Below are positions 9,040 through 22,661 of a stretch of DNA of 64,000 bases, one piece after another. The stretch covers positions 141,236 to 205,235 of the forward strand of contig NZ_JAHRCY010000004.1 of NCBI RefSeq assembly GCF_019083965.1, in the 5' to 3' direction. The stretch is from Catellatospora tritici (lineage in GTDB: Bacteria; Actinomycetota; Actinomycetes; Mycobacteriales; Micromonosporaceae). The notes beneath the pieces were generated by a model. The model searched no databases and was not told the DNA's origin. It saw only the letters and a list, made by a program, of their open reading frames with translations. Position numbers and translations under genes: made by a program. Position 1 is the stretch's first letter. Each line of letters begins with the position of its first letter.

Positions 9040-9062
9040 CACCCAACCGTCGGGCCCGCGGG

Positions 9063-10370
9063 TCAGCGCCCGGTCGGGACCACCGTGATGTGGTCACACC
9101 CGAAGAAGGACGTGCCCCCGCCGGGCCCGAACCGGCCCCGTACGCAGATCTCGGTGGTGTCGGGCTGGATGCCGAGCTGGTTCGCTCGGGCATGCAGCAC
9201 GCCGTCACGGTCGCCGTCCTGGGTCCGCTCGTCGAGCTCGAGAGAGTCCTCCAGGTGCACTCGACCGTGCATCTCCGGTGCCCCCGCACCGGTCGCGACG
9301 AGTGCGGGCCGGACGCCGACGCGCACGGTCGCCGCCTGGATCGTCGCGGCGTCGAACGCCAGCGGGTTGCCGTACTCGCCCGCGGTCGTGGTGAGCACCG
9401 CCAACGGCAACGCGCCCGGGTTGACCTCGACCGGGTTCCGGAGGCTACCCGGCTTGACGTTGATGGTCACCGGCACGGCGCAGTCGATGGCGAACGTGAC
9501 GGACTTGGTGTTGTTGGCTGCCACCAGGTCGGCGACCTTGGACTTCTCCGGCTTGACGGACGTGGTCACCGTCACCGTCTGCGCGCCGGTGCTGGTGCAC
9601 ACGACGGTGTAGTCGCCGCTCACCGTGACCGGGCTGCCCACCGCGAGCCCGTCGACGTCGAACGCCCGATGGGCGGGGGTGACCGTCACTCCCGCCGACC
9701 CGGTCGCGGCCTGGGTGACGTCGGCGTCCACGGGGCCGTCGGGACCGAGGTTCGCGACCTCGGCTTTCACCTTGACCACGACCGGCTTGCCGATGACGCC
9801 GAGCGGGTCACCGGTCGCGGCGGTCGACGTGATCGCCAGGTCGGCCTCGATGCAGTCGGGATCGCTCGGGTGGGCGAGGCAGAACTCGCGCACCGCGGGA
9901 CGCAGGTCCACGGTCGCGAGGTCGGCTCCCGCGCGCAGATCGCGCACGAGCACCGAAGCCGTGTCGGGGTCGAACGGGAACGTGAGAGCGCCCGGTCCGT
10001 TCCGCAGCTTCAGTTCCTCGCCCCCTTGCGGCGCGGCCACCAGGTACCACCGCGGGTCCCACGCCTGCAGCGTGCCCGCGGCGGCTCCGTCCTCATCGGT
10101 GAGCGACAGCCGCAGCAGCGGCGGGTCGCCCAGGTGGGAACGGGACCGCTGCTCGACCACCGAGGCGTCGAGGAGGGTGGCCGAGGTCGCGCCGAAGTTC
10201 AGCTCGACCAGGAACGACTTGGACGGGTCCGCGTAGTCGTACTGCGGGTGCGGGGCGGTCGCCGGGTCGGTTGGGTCCCCGGGCGCGGCGGCGGTGGCCG
10301 CCACCGTGACCGCGACGAGGGCGGCGGCGGATGCGGCGATGACCGCGAGCGAGCGTGGGTTCAGCTTCAT
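9063..10370 (-). CDS. Secreted protein with CARDB-like domain, function unknown
   Basis: A 435-residue exported protein. The signal peptide is clear (MKLNPRSLAVIAASAAALVAVTVAA, cleavage after the Ala run). The middle (about 185-310) resembles a CARDB/Ig-like adhesion module (ANLGPDGPVDADV, VVAANNTKSV). The C-terminal part carries the VTINVKPGSLRNPVEVNPG start and a DGDRDG loop of a beta-sandwich seen in many secreted bacterial and archaeal proteins. It begins 10 bases after the M64-like peptidase gene and is probably cotranscribed. It may be an adhesion or inhibitor partner of that peptidase; no catalytic motif is seen. Confidence 0.75.
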   Translation of the reverse strand: MKLNPRSLAVIAASAAALVAVTVAATAAAPGDPTDPATAPHPQYDYADPSKSFLVELNFGATSATLLDASVVEQRSRSHLGDPPLLRLSLTDEDGAAAGTLQAWDPRWYLVAAPQGGEELKLRNGPGALTFPFDPDTASVLVRDLRAGADLATVDLRPAVREFCLAHPSDPDCIEADLAITSTAATGDPLGVIGKPVVVKVKAEVANLGPDGPVDADVTQAATGSAGVTVTPAHRAFDVDGLAVGSPVTVSGDYTVVCTSTGAQTVTVTTSVKPEKSKVADLVAANNTKSVTFAIDCAVPVTINVKPGSLRNPVEVNPGALPLAVLTTTAGEYGNPLAFDAATIQAATVRVGVRPALVATGAGAPEMHGRVHLEDSLELDERTQDGDRDGVLHARANQLGIQPDTTEICVRGRFGPGGGTSFFGCDHITVVPTGR

Positions 10371-10380
10371 GGCGCCCTCC

Positions 10381-12006
10381 TCAGCACAATCCGGTGATGC
10401 AGTTGTTGAACTTCCAGTCCATCCGCGCGATGTCGGCGCCCTGCGGTGGCCGCTGGTCGACGTTCATCAGATCGTTGGGAGAGGGGTCGGACAGCGACCA
10501 GGTACGGCTGTTGATGTCGGTGAAGCTGCGGCAGGCCGCCGCGTTCGGCGCTTCGGCCTGGCATTCGGCCAGGGTGTCGAAGAGGTTGGGGAACGGGCGG
10601 TTCTCGAAGTAGCCGCCGTCGCAGATGTTGCCCGACTCCCGGCAGTACTCGTCGGCCAGGCCGAAGGCCGCGTGTCCGGTCTCGTGCAGCACGGTGCTCA
10701 GGAACGTGGGTTCGGTGGAGAACAAGCCGTTGTTGGCGCAGTCGCGGAAGTTGTCGGTGTGCAGGATGCCTCCGGCGTCAGCCCAGGTGGCGTACCGGGT
10801 CGCCCAGTTCGACGGCCGGGTGAGCACGCAGATGGGGCCGCCCGTGCCGCCGCCCGGGTCCGCGTCGCCCCGCTGGTCGGCGATCCAGAAGTTGAGGTGC
10901 TGCTGCTGATTCAGGAAGTAGTTCTGGCCGAAGTAGGCGCCCTTGACCACGCCGGCCGCCGCGGACAGGAACGCCGGGTCTTTGGGGCCGGAGTAGTTGT
11001 CGGTGTCGGCGATGAGCACGACGTCGATGCTGTTCGCCCTGGCGCCGGTGAAGATGACCGGCACCGCGGGATCCGTCGCGCTCTGGGCCGGTGCGCCGAC
11101 CCTGGTCTTCCGCCACCCGGTGAACCGGTTGTCGGCGCCCTTGCGCACGACGCACCCGTACTCGAGGTCGCCGGCGGGCACGTCGTGGACGACGATGTCG
11201 CCCAGCGTTCGGTTGGAGAGGACCAGGTCGGGTGCGTCGGGTGTCGGTCCGGGCTGATCCTGGACCCAGATCTCCAGCTTGTCGGCGATCTTTCTGCGGT
11301 CGACCACCCTGGGGGCCCCGGCGTCGGGGTCCATGTCGCCCACCTGCATGGCGCCGTCGAACGACTCGACCGTGATGGTCACGTCGTCGCCGGGTTGGGG
11401 CCACAGTGGCGAGTGGGTGCACCGTACGGCCAGCCCTGGCGCATCGGGCACGTCGACCTCGACCCGGAAGCTGATCGAGGCGTCGCCGTCGCCCTCGCCA
11501 TCGTCGTTGCCCCGGACAGTCTTGGTCTGTCCGCAGGCGGTGGTGGCCTCGCCGGTCACCGAACACGGGATGAGCGGGACCGTGAGGTCGAGATCCGTGC
11601 CGTCGGCGGGCGAGATGTCACAGACGTCATCGCCGAAGTTGAGGCCGCCGTCCGATTCGGCCACCAGGATCTGTACGGTCCCGGTCGGCTGGACGTCGAC
11701 GGGGATGTCCCACTCGGCCTTCCAGTCGGTGGGCGAGATCTCGTCCTGGTCGGTGATCTCGCCGAAGTCGAAGTCCTTGCCGTTGATCGTGATGCGCGCG
11801 TAGAAGTCGGAGCCGTCGGTGCTGTCGGTGCAGCCCTTCTGGACGACCTTCTCGATGACGACACGCAGTTTGACGGTGTGACCGGCCCATGCCATCGGCG
11901 CCGAGACCGACTGCGTCGGCAGCACCAGGCCGAGGAGCGCGAGCAGGGCGGTGACCTTGCGCCGCCTGCCTGATCCGCTCCGGTCGAGTGTTCGAGACAT
12001 TCTCAA
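10381..12006 (-). CDS. Secreted M64-like zinc metallopeptidase
   Basis: Exported protein of about 540 residues. A basic N-terminus is followed by the hydrophobic segment VTALLALLGLVLPTQSVSA. Residues about 310-541 look like the IgA-peptidase M64 domain. The opening NSIDVVLIADTDNY resembles the family's 'functional strand', and the zinc motif HETGHAAFGLADEY begins near residue 441, with the two His and downstream Asp expected of the M64 HExxHxxGxxD arrangement. The N-terminal 300 residues are beta-rich and unassigned. Two starts compete: TTG at 12004-12006 has GGGGGA at good spacing, while ATG at 11998-12000 lies two codons later. The next gene starts 10 bases downstream. Substrate is unknown. 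Confidence 0.8.
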   Translation of the reverse strand: MRMSRTLDRSGSGRRRKVTALLALLGLVLPTQSVSAPMAWAGHTVKLRVVIEKVVQKGCTDSTDGSDFYARITINGKDFDFGEITDQDEISPTDWKAEWDIPVDVQPTGTVQILVAESDGGLNFGDDVCDISPADGTDLDLTVPLIPCSVTGEATTACGQTKTVRGNDDGEGDGDASISFRVEVDVPDAPGLAVRCTHSPLWPQPGDDVTITVESFDGAMQVGDMDPDAGAPRVVDRRKIADKLEIWVQDQPGPTPDAPDLVLSNRTLGDIVVHDVPAGDLEYGCVVRKGADNRFTGWRKTRVGAPAQSATDPAVPVIFTGARANSIDVVLIADTDNYSGPKDPAFLSAAAGVVKGAYFGQNYFLNQQQHLNFWIADQRGDADPGGGTGGPICVLTRPSNWATRYATWADAGGILHTDNFRDCANNGLFSTEPTFLSTVLHETGHAAFGLADEYCRESGNICDGGYFENRPFPNLFDTLAECQAEAPNAAACRSFTDINSRTWSLSDPSPNDLMNVDQRPPQGADIARMDWKFNNCITGLC

Positions 12007-12142
12007 TTCAGTTCCCCCGTGACTGCAGCTGGTGATGACTGCGTTTGTCCAACGAGGATGGGCGCACGATGAGACGACCCGAGTCGGCAGGTCGCGATAA
12101 CACTCCCGATCGGGTCGATGCCGGTAGAACAGGAGGACAGAG

Positions 12143-12853
12143 ATGCCGTCGGGCTACCTCTGGGTCGACCACGCGGCCCCGGAACACGAGCGCGCGGCCC
12201 GGGTCGGTGGCCGGGTGCGCATGCCGGTGCTGCGGCCGCCGTGGCTGGTGGTGTACCAGGAGCCCGGCCGGGTTCTGGTGAACCGGTGGCCGGGGCGGCT
12301 GCTGCGGGTGGAGGTGGTGCCCGCCCAGTCGGAGCAGGAACGTGCGGTGGTGGCCGCGGTGTCGGCCAGGATCCGCCCCGACGCCGGCTATACCCATGCC
12401 GCGTGCGTCGACGTGGTGGCCGAACTCAGCCCGGCGCTGCCGTTCGGGCCCGACGGCGAGGCGGTGGTGCGGGTCGTCGAGGCCGCGCAGGCGCTGGACG
12501 AGCCGACGGCGCACCGGCTGGCCAGGGCCCGCCACGGCGACGCCGCCCACGGCTACCGGGCCGCCTGGCAGCGTTGGCTGGCCGGGACACGGCCCGCCGG
12601 TCTGGGGTCGCCGGTCGGGTCCGGGCTCGGACTGCTGCACCAGGTGGTGCGCGACAGCGCCCGGTCGCACGGCGGTCCGACCGCGTGGGTCGTCGACGGT
12701 GACGGTGAGGACGTGGTGGCCGAGCCGTGGCAGTCGGCGTACGCCGCGCTGCGGGAGGCGGCGCTGGCGTACGGCGCGCCGGACCTGCTCGACGGCGCCA
12801 CGGGCAGGGCGTTGTCGACGGCCTGGCAGGCGGTCTACGGCCGCCTGCCGTGA
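12143..12853 (+). CDS. Hypothetical protein
   Basis: A 236-residue protein with a convincing AGGAGG ribosome site seven bases before the ATG and coding-like third-position GC. I do not recognise a domain. It has no signal peptide or membrane segment. The N-terminal half (about 20-70) is beta-rich (PWLVVYQEPGRVLVNRW) and the rest is mostly helical and Ala/Arg-rich. It is divergent from the M64-like gene and convergent, with an 8-base gap, on the MGH1-like glycosidase. The gene looks genuine; the function is unknown. Confidence 0.7.
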   Translation: MPSGYLWVDHAAPEHERAARVGGRVRMPVLRPPWLVVYQEPGRVLVNRWPGRLLRVEVVPAQSEQERAVVAAVSARIRPDAGYTHAACVDVVAELSPALPFGPDGEAVVRVVEAAQALDEPTAHRLARARHGDAAHGYRAAWQRWLAGTRPAGLGSPVGSGLGLLHQVVRDSARSHGGPTAWVVDGDGEDVVAEPWQSAYAALREAALAYGAPDLLDGATGRALSTAWQAVYGRLP

Positions 12854-12860
12854 GGCCCCG

Positions 12861-15497
<2,637 letters not shown>

Positions 15498-15550
15498 TGC
15501 TCCATCATCGGCAGCGACGGACGAAGGCGTGCCCGATTCGCGTTTCCTGG

Positions 15551-17804
<2,254 letters not shown>

Positions 17805-18563
17805 CTACGGGTACAGGTCAAGCAGACCTTTGCCTGCCCGCTCGCCGCGCGGCGAGCGAGACGGCGTTGAGCAGGGCGACGACACGGTCGAGCGCATCCA
17901 GGCTGAGGCGCCCCCGGCCGCGGCGACCAGCCCTCGCAGCGGCATCTGGGACAGGACGGACTGCACCATCGTGTCCAGGTCGGGGTCGCCGATGGGTATC
18001 TGCTTGCGGACGGCGGCCAGCAGCAGCGACCGCAACCGGTGCCCCAGCCAGGTCTGGCCCAGGTCCTCGATGGTGGAGTCGGTCGTGTACGGCAGCAGTG
18101 GCCGAGGCACCGGCACCGGCCCGCCCAGCAGCACCGCCAGCTCCTCGTCCGTCGCGACACTGCCCGCAGGTCCCGCGACCGGTGCCACGACCTCGTCGGA
18201 TTCGATCCGAATGCCCAGGGCCGCGCGGATGTCGCGGGAGGACGCCCCGATCCGCAGCTCGAAGTCTCCCGCCTCCACCGCCCAGGAGCGGCTGACGACA
18301 TCCCAGACCGCGAAGGTTCGCCGACCCAGCCGTAGCGCCACCTCGCGAGTCTGGCCCGGCTCCAGCCGGACGCGGGCGAACGCCTTGAGTTCCTGCGCGC
18401 GCCGGTGCACCGACGAGACCGGGTCGTGGACGTACAGCTGCACGGTCTCGGTGCCGGTGCGTGGGCCCGTGTTGGTGACCGCATCGGCCGGGACACCGGC
18501 GAGACCGGCTCGACCGCCGCTTCGGCCCAGCTGGTCGCACGCGGCTCGACCGCGCGGTCGCAC
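17805..18563 (-). pseudogene. GH3 beta-glucosidase remnant (C-terminal fibronectin-like domain only)
   Basis: The frame encodes the C-terminal part of an actinomycete family 3 glycosidase. VTNTGPRTGTETVQLYVHD, the ELKAFARVRLEPGQTR segment and GDFELRIGASSRDIRA are the Fn3-like domain that closes GH3 enzymes, followed by their variable tail. The TIM barrel with the Asp nucleophile and the alpha/beta sandwich (some 500-600 residues) are missing. Sequence before VTNTG is low-complexity and unrelated. A fragment this size cannot be catalytic, so it is called a decayed gene. It lies between the MerR-redoxin-enolase gene and an M23 gene on the same strand, near several other glycosidase genes. Confidence 0.75.
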
Positions 18564-18618
18564 TGATCGACCCGGCGTGCGTCCAGCGGGGCCCCGCCAG
18601 GCTCACCGGCCCCGCCGC

Positions 18619-19425
18619 TCAGGCGGGCACGGTCCCGGCAAGGTAGGCCTTGATCTGATCGATCTCCAGGGCGTTGAACACCTCGGGCTGGTCGGCGGCC
18701 TGATTCGAGTTGATGATCCGCTTGAACAGCAGGTAGTGCGCCATCGACTTCAGACCCATGACGCGGTTGGGCGTGACCAGGTAGCCGGTGCCGCCGGTGC
18801 TCCAGATGAGGTACATGAGACCGTCCTTGGTGAGAATTGATGGGGGAGTGCCGGGCGCCCCGGCGTAGGGTGCTCCGGCCAGCATCGACTCGGGATCGAC
18901 CCGCTGGCCGTCGGGGCGGGTGAGCTCAAGGTGCAGGTGCGGTCCGGTCGACCGGCCGGTGGAGCCCACGTGTCCGATGTGCTGACCGGCGGCGACCTGG
19001 GCCCCGACGCCGACGAGCGGTGCGTCACGCAGGTGGCCGTACAGGCTGCGCCACCCGTCGGCATGAGCGATCACGGCGTAGTTGCCGAACCCGCCGGAGC
19101 TGTAGCCGACCTCGGCCACCGTGCCGGCGGCGATGGCGCGTACCGGGTAGCCGAGGATGCCGCCCGCGCTGTAGTCGGTGCCGTAGTGGAACCGGGCCTC
19201 GCCGGTGATCGGATCGGTGCGCCAGCCGAACGGGGCCGTGATGGGCACCCACTTGTCGAACGGCCGATTCCACCGCGGAGTGGCCCCGTACGCGGCCTCG
19301 GCCAACCACGCCTCCGGGATGACGCCCATCGCCAGTGAGGCCGTGACCAGCGTCAGCAGCTGCCGCCGGTCGAGACGGCCGGGCGTGGCATCCGGTTCGG
19401 ACGCGTCGTGGGGTGAAGCAGGCAT
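18619..19425 (-). CDS. Tat-exported M23 peptidoglycan endopeptidase
   Basis: A 268-residue zinc peptidase of the LytM/M23 type, predicted to cut peptidoglycan crosslinks outside the membrane. The twin-arginine signal is seen as RLDRRQLLTLVTASLAMG. The M23 domain (about 65-190) has the zinc and catalytic set: FHYGTDYSAGG (His, Asp), SLYGHLRD (catalytic-type His) and GPHLHLEL (HxH). The tail (about 200-268) is unassigned. The start is the second ATG at 19423-19425, where AGGAG is spaced six bases; an ATG six bases upstream has no spacing. The longer upstream open frame is probably untranslated. It is divergent from the SARP regulator across about 220 bases. Confidence 0.85.
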   Translation of the reverse strand: MPASPHDASEPDATPGRLDRRQLLTLVTASLAMGVIPEAWLAEAAYGATPRWNRPFDKWVPITAPFGWRTDPITGEARFHYGTDYSAGGILGYPVRAIAAGTVAEVGYSSGGFGNYAVIAHADGWRSLYGHLRDAPLVGVGAQVAAGQHIGHVGSTGRSTGPHLHLELTRPDGQRVDPESMLAGAPYAGAPGTPPSILTKDGLMYLIWSTGGTGYLVTPNRVMGLKSMAHYLLFKRIINSNQAADQPEVFNALEIDQIKAYLAGTVPA

Positions 19426-19649
19426 TCCCATCTCCTGTCGCACAGGTCGCCGGGCCACGGCCCGGCCGTCGGCGCACCTTCCGGGCCGCCGACACGCTGT
19501 CCACGATTGGATGAGCGCGGGCACATCCTGCGGCACGGCACCAATACGCGACCTCCTGCGCCGACGCATCCGGACGCCACACGCACGCGCGGCCGAACCG
19601 GCTCGGCGCCCGCTGTGGACATCCCCGCGCCCGGCTAGGATCGGCGCCG

Positions 19650-22490
19650 ATGATCGCAGACAGCGACGGTTGCGCCTTCCGGGTGCTGGGCCCGGTGGAA
19701 GTCGTCGGCTCAGGGCAGCCGCTGCGGTTCGCCCGGCGTCAGCAACTGGATCTCATCGCGCTGCTCCTGCTGAACACCGGCCGCCTGGTGACGATGGACG
19801 CGATCATCGAGGCGATGTGGGGCGGCGCACCGCCGCGTACCGCCAACGCGCAGGTGCAGAACATGGTCTCCACCCTGCGGGCCGTCCTGCGCGACCAGGA
19901 CGGGCCAATGGCGACAGTCGACCGGCAGGCCGACGGTTACCTCCTGCGCATCGTCACCGGCCGCCTCGACCTGACGGTCTTCACCGACCTGGTCGGCCAG
20001 GCCCGATCGGCGGCCGAGCCGGCCGCGGCCGTCGGCCCCCTGCGCGCCGCGCTCGGACTGTGGCGGGGAACCCTGCCGCTGGCCGGTGTGCGGGCGCCCT
20101 ACGCCGCCGCCGCGCGGGCCCACCTCGGCGAACGACGCGACCGTACCGTCGAGCAGTTGTTCGATGCCGAACTCGGCTGCGGCAACCACGCCACGATCGT
20201 GCCGGAACTGACCGCGGCGGTGGCCGCCAATCCGGTCCGGCAGAGACTCGTCGCCCAGCTGATGCTCGCGCTGCACCGCAGCGGCCGCGTCACCGACGCC
20301 CTCGACGTCTACCGCAACGCACGGCAGACCCTGTCCGACGGGTACGGCCTGGACGCCGGCGCCGAGTTGCGCGACCTGGAACGGCGCATCCTGACCGCGG
20401 ACCCGACCCTGGACCCGCCCGCCGCCCGTGCCATCGAACTGGCCGGGGCGCCGGCCCCGATCGGCGCGGTGGTCCCCGCGCAGCTGCCCCTGGACGTGCG
20501 CGGTTTCGTCGGCCGTGACGCGGAGCTGGCAACGCTGGACGCGCTGGCGGCACAGGCCGGACCGGCCGCCACGGCGGTCGCCGTCCTCATGGGGACGGCC
20601 GGGGTGGGCAAGACCGCGCTCGCCGTGCACTGGGCGCACCGGAGCGCGGCGGCCTACCCGGACGGCCAGCTCTACGTCAATCTCCGCGGCTTCCATCCCG
20701 GAGCCCGCCCGATGGGACCCGGCGAGGCGCTGCGCGGTTTCCTCGAGGCGCTCGGGGTCGCACCCGAGCGGATTCCGGCCGCCCTCGACGCCCAGGCGGC
20801 CCTGTACCGCAGCGTCCTGGCGGGACGCCGGATGTCGCTGCTGCTCGACAACGCCCTCGACGCCGAACAGGTCCGGCCGCTGCTTCCGGGCGGACGCGGC
20901 GGGATGGTGCTGATAACCAGCCGCGACCAACTGCTCGACCTGGTCGCGCTCGAAGGCGCCCACCCGGTCACGCTGGACGTCCTGTCCGAGGACGGGGCAC
21001 GGGAACTGCTCGTCGGGCGGCTCGGCCACCAGCGGGTGGCCGCCGAGGCGCCTGCGGCGCGGCTGATCGCGGCCCGCTGCGCCCGGCTTCCGCTGGCGCT
21101 GGTCACCGTCGCCGCCCGTGCCGCCGTCCAGCCCGGCGTGCCACTGGGTGCGCTGGCCGCCGAGCTCGCCGCAGCCCGGGAGGGGCTTCGCCCGTCTCGC
21201 GTCGACGGCATCACCACCGACGTGCAAGCCGCGTTCTCGTGGTCGTACCGACGACTGACCCCACCCGCGGCGACGCTGTTCCGGCTGCTCGGACTGCACC
21301 CGGGCCAGGACCTGGGCGCAGCCGCGGCGGCCAGCCTGGCGGCCGTCTCGCCGGACGAGATCCACCCGGCACTGACCGAGCTGACCCGGACCCACCTGAT
21401 CATCGAACCGGTACCCGGCCGCTACGCCGCGCACGACCTGCTGCGGACGTATGCGGCCCAGCTCGCCCGGCACAGCGACACCGGCCCCGCCCGGCAGGCG
21501 GCGCTACGCCGCGTCCTGGCCCACTACCTGCACAGCGCCTACGCCGCCGCGATGGTCATCTACCCGCACCGGTACCGTCTCAGCCTGATGCCGGTCGAAC
21601 CGGGCACGGCCGTGGCGGAGTTCACCGACGCGGCGCGAGCCTCGGACTGGTTCGCCCAGGAGCACGCGGCGCTGCTGGCCGCCGTGAACGCCGCCGCCGA
21701 CGCGGACCTCGGCACCTACACCTGGCAGCTGGCCTCCGCCCTGTCGACCTATCTGGACCGGGGCGGGCACTGGCATGACTGGGTCGCCACCCAGGCCACC
21801 GCGCTGGCGGTCGCCGAACGCACCACGGACCGGACCGGCCAGGCCCATGCGCACGGGGGCCTCGGCCTGGCCTACAACCGCCTGCGGCGCTACCCGCAGG
21901 CGCACACCCATCTACGTCGGGCCGACGACCTGTTCGGGCAGCTCGAAGACCTCGTCGGACAGGCTTACACGAATCTGCGGATGAGCCTCGTGCACGAGGG
22001 CCAGGGCGACCACGGCGCCGCGCTGCGCGCTGCCCGACAGGCGCTCGAGCGGTTCGGGCGGGCCGATCACAGTATCGGGCGCGGCCAGGCACTCAACAGC
22101 GTCGGCTGGCTCTACGCCAGGCTGGGCCGGTACGGCGAGGCGGTCGAGCACTGCGAACAGGCGGTGCGGGTGCACCGGGAACTCGGCGACCGCGAGGGAC
22201 TGGCCAACGCCCTGGACAGCCTGGGCTTCGCCCATCATCGCCGGGGCGACAACGAGCGGGCCCTGATCTGCTTCGAAGAGGCACTGGTGGTGCTGCGCCG
22301 GCTCGCCGACCCCTACTACGAGACGATCACGCTGGCCCACCTCGGCGACGCCCACCACGCGGCGGGCGACCGGGCGGCCGCCGCGCGGGCCTGGCGCCAG
22401 GCGCTGGCGATGCTCGAGGAACTGGGGCATCCCGACGCCCACGACCTGCGCGAGCGGATTTCGGGCCTCGGCGGCCAGCCATCCGTGTGA
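19650..22490 (+). CDS. AfsR/SARP-type regulator with NB-ARC and TPR domains
   Basis: A 946-residue pathway-type activator. The OmpR-like winged helix (about 8-95) opens with FRVLGPVEVVGSG and contains MDAIIEAMWGGAPP. The bacterial transcriptional activation domain spans about 100-250. An NB-ARC STAND ATPase follows, with Walker A MGTAGVGKTAL (about 314-324), Walker B MSLLLDNALD, and a GxP-type region around ARCARLPLAL. TPR repeats cover about 700-930 (for example ALNSVGWLYARLGRYGEAVE). Members bind direct repeats near the -35 box of antibiotic or developmental genes, with ATP and TPR ligand control. It stands between two M23-type genes. Its target is unknown; a secreted cell-wall enzyme set or the right-hand natural-product cluster are possibilities only. 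Confidence 0.9.
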   Translation: MIADSDGCAFRVLGPVEVVGSGQPLRFARRQQLDLIALLLLNTGRLVTMDAIIEAMWGGAPPRTANAQVQNMVSTLRAVLRDQDGPMATVDRQADGYLLRIVTGRLDLTVFTDLVGQARSAAEPAAAVGPLRAALGLWRGTLPLAGVRAPYAAAARAHLGERRDRTVEQLFDAELGCGNHATIVPELTAAVAANPVRQRLVAQLMLALHRSGRVTDALDVYRNARQTLSDGYGLDAGAELRDLERRILTADPTLDPPAARAIELAGAPAPIGAVVPAQLPLDVRGFVGRDAELATLDALAAQAGPAATAVAVLMGTAGVGKTALAVHWAHRSAAAYPDGQLYVNLRGFHPGARPMGPGEALRGFLEALGVAPERIPAALDAQAALYRSVLAGRRMSLLLDNALDAEQVRPLLPGGRGGMVLITSRDQLLDLVALEGAHPVTLDVLSEDGARELLVGRLGHQRVAAEAPAARLIAARCARLPLALVTVAARAAVQPGVPLGALAAELAAAREGLRPSRVDGITTDVQAAFSWSYRRLTPPAATLFRLLGLHPGQDLGAAAAASLAAVSPDEIHPALTELTRTHLIIEPVPGRYAAHDLLRTYAAQLARHSDTGPARQAALRRVLAHYLHSAYAAAMVIYPHRYRLSLMPVEPGTAVAEFTDAARASDWFAQEHAALLAAVNAAADADLGTYTWQLASALSTYLDRGGHWHDWVATQATALAVAERTTDRTGQAHAHGGLGLAYNRLRRYPQAHTHLRRADDLFGQLEDLVGQAYTNLRMSLVHEGQGDHGAALRAARQALERFGRADHSIGRGQALNSVGWLYARLGRYGEAVEHCEQAVRVHRELGDREGLANALDSLGFAHHRRGDNERALICFEEALVVLRRLADPYYETITLAHLGDAHHAAGDRAAAARAWRQALAMLEELGHPDAHDLRERISGLGGQPSV

Positions 22491-22661
22491 AAGCCGGATG
22501 AGAGGACGTGTGGGCCACGTCCCGACAATGGGGCGGCGACCGGCTGTCCACATGTGAGCGACCGTGCGCCCGCCGCCGAACCACGGTCCGACGGCCGGTA
22601 CTGACCCCTTCCTCGACAGACCCGGCCCTGGCGCGCTGACCGTGGCCGGAAAGGAGCGACC

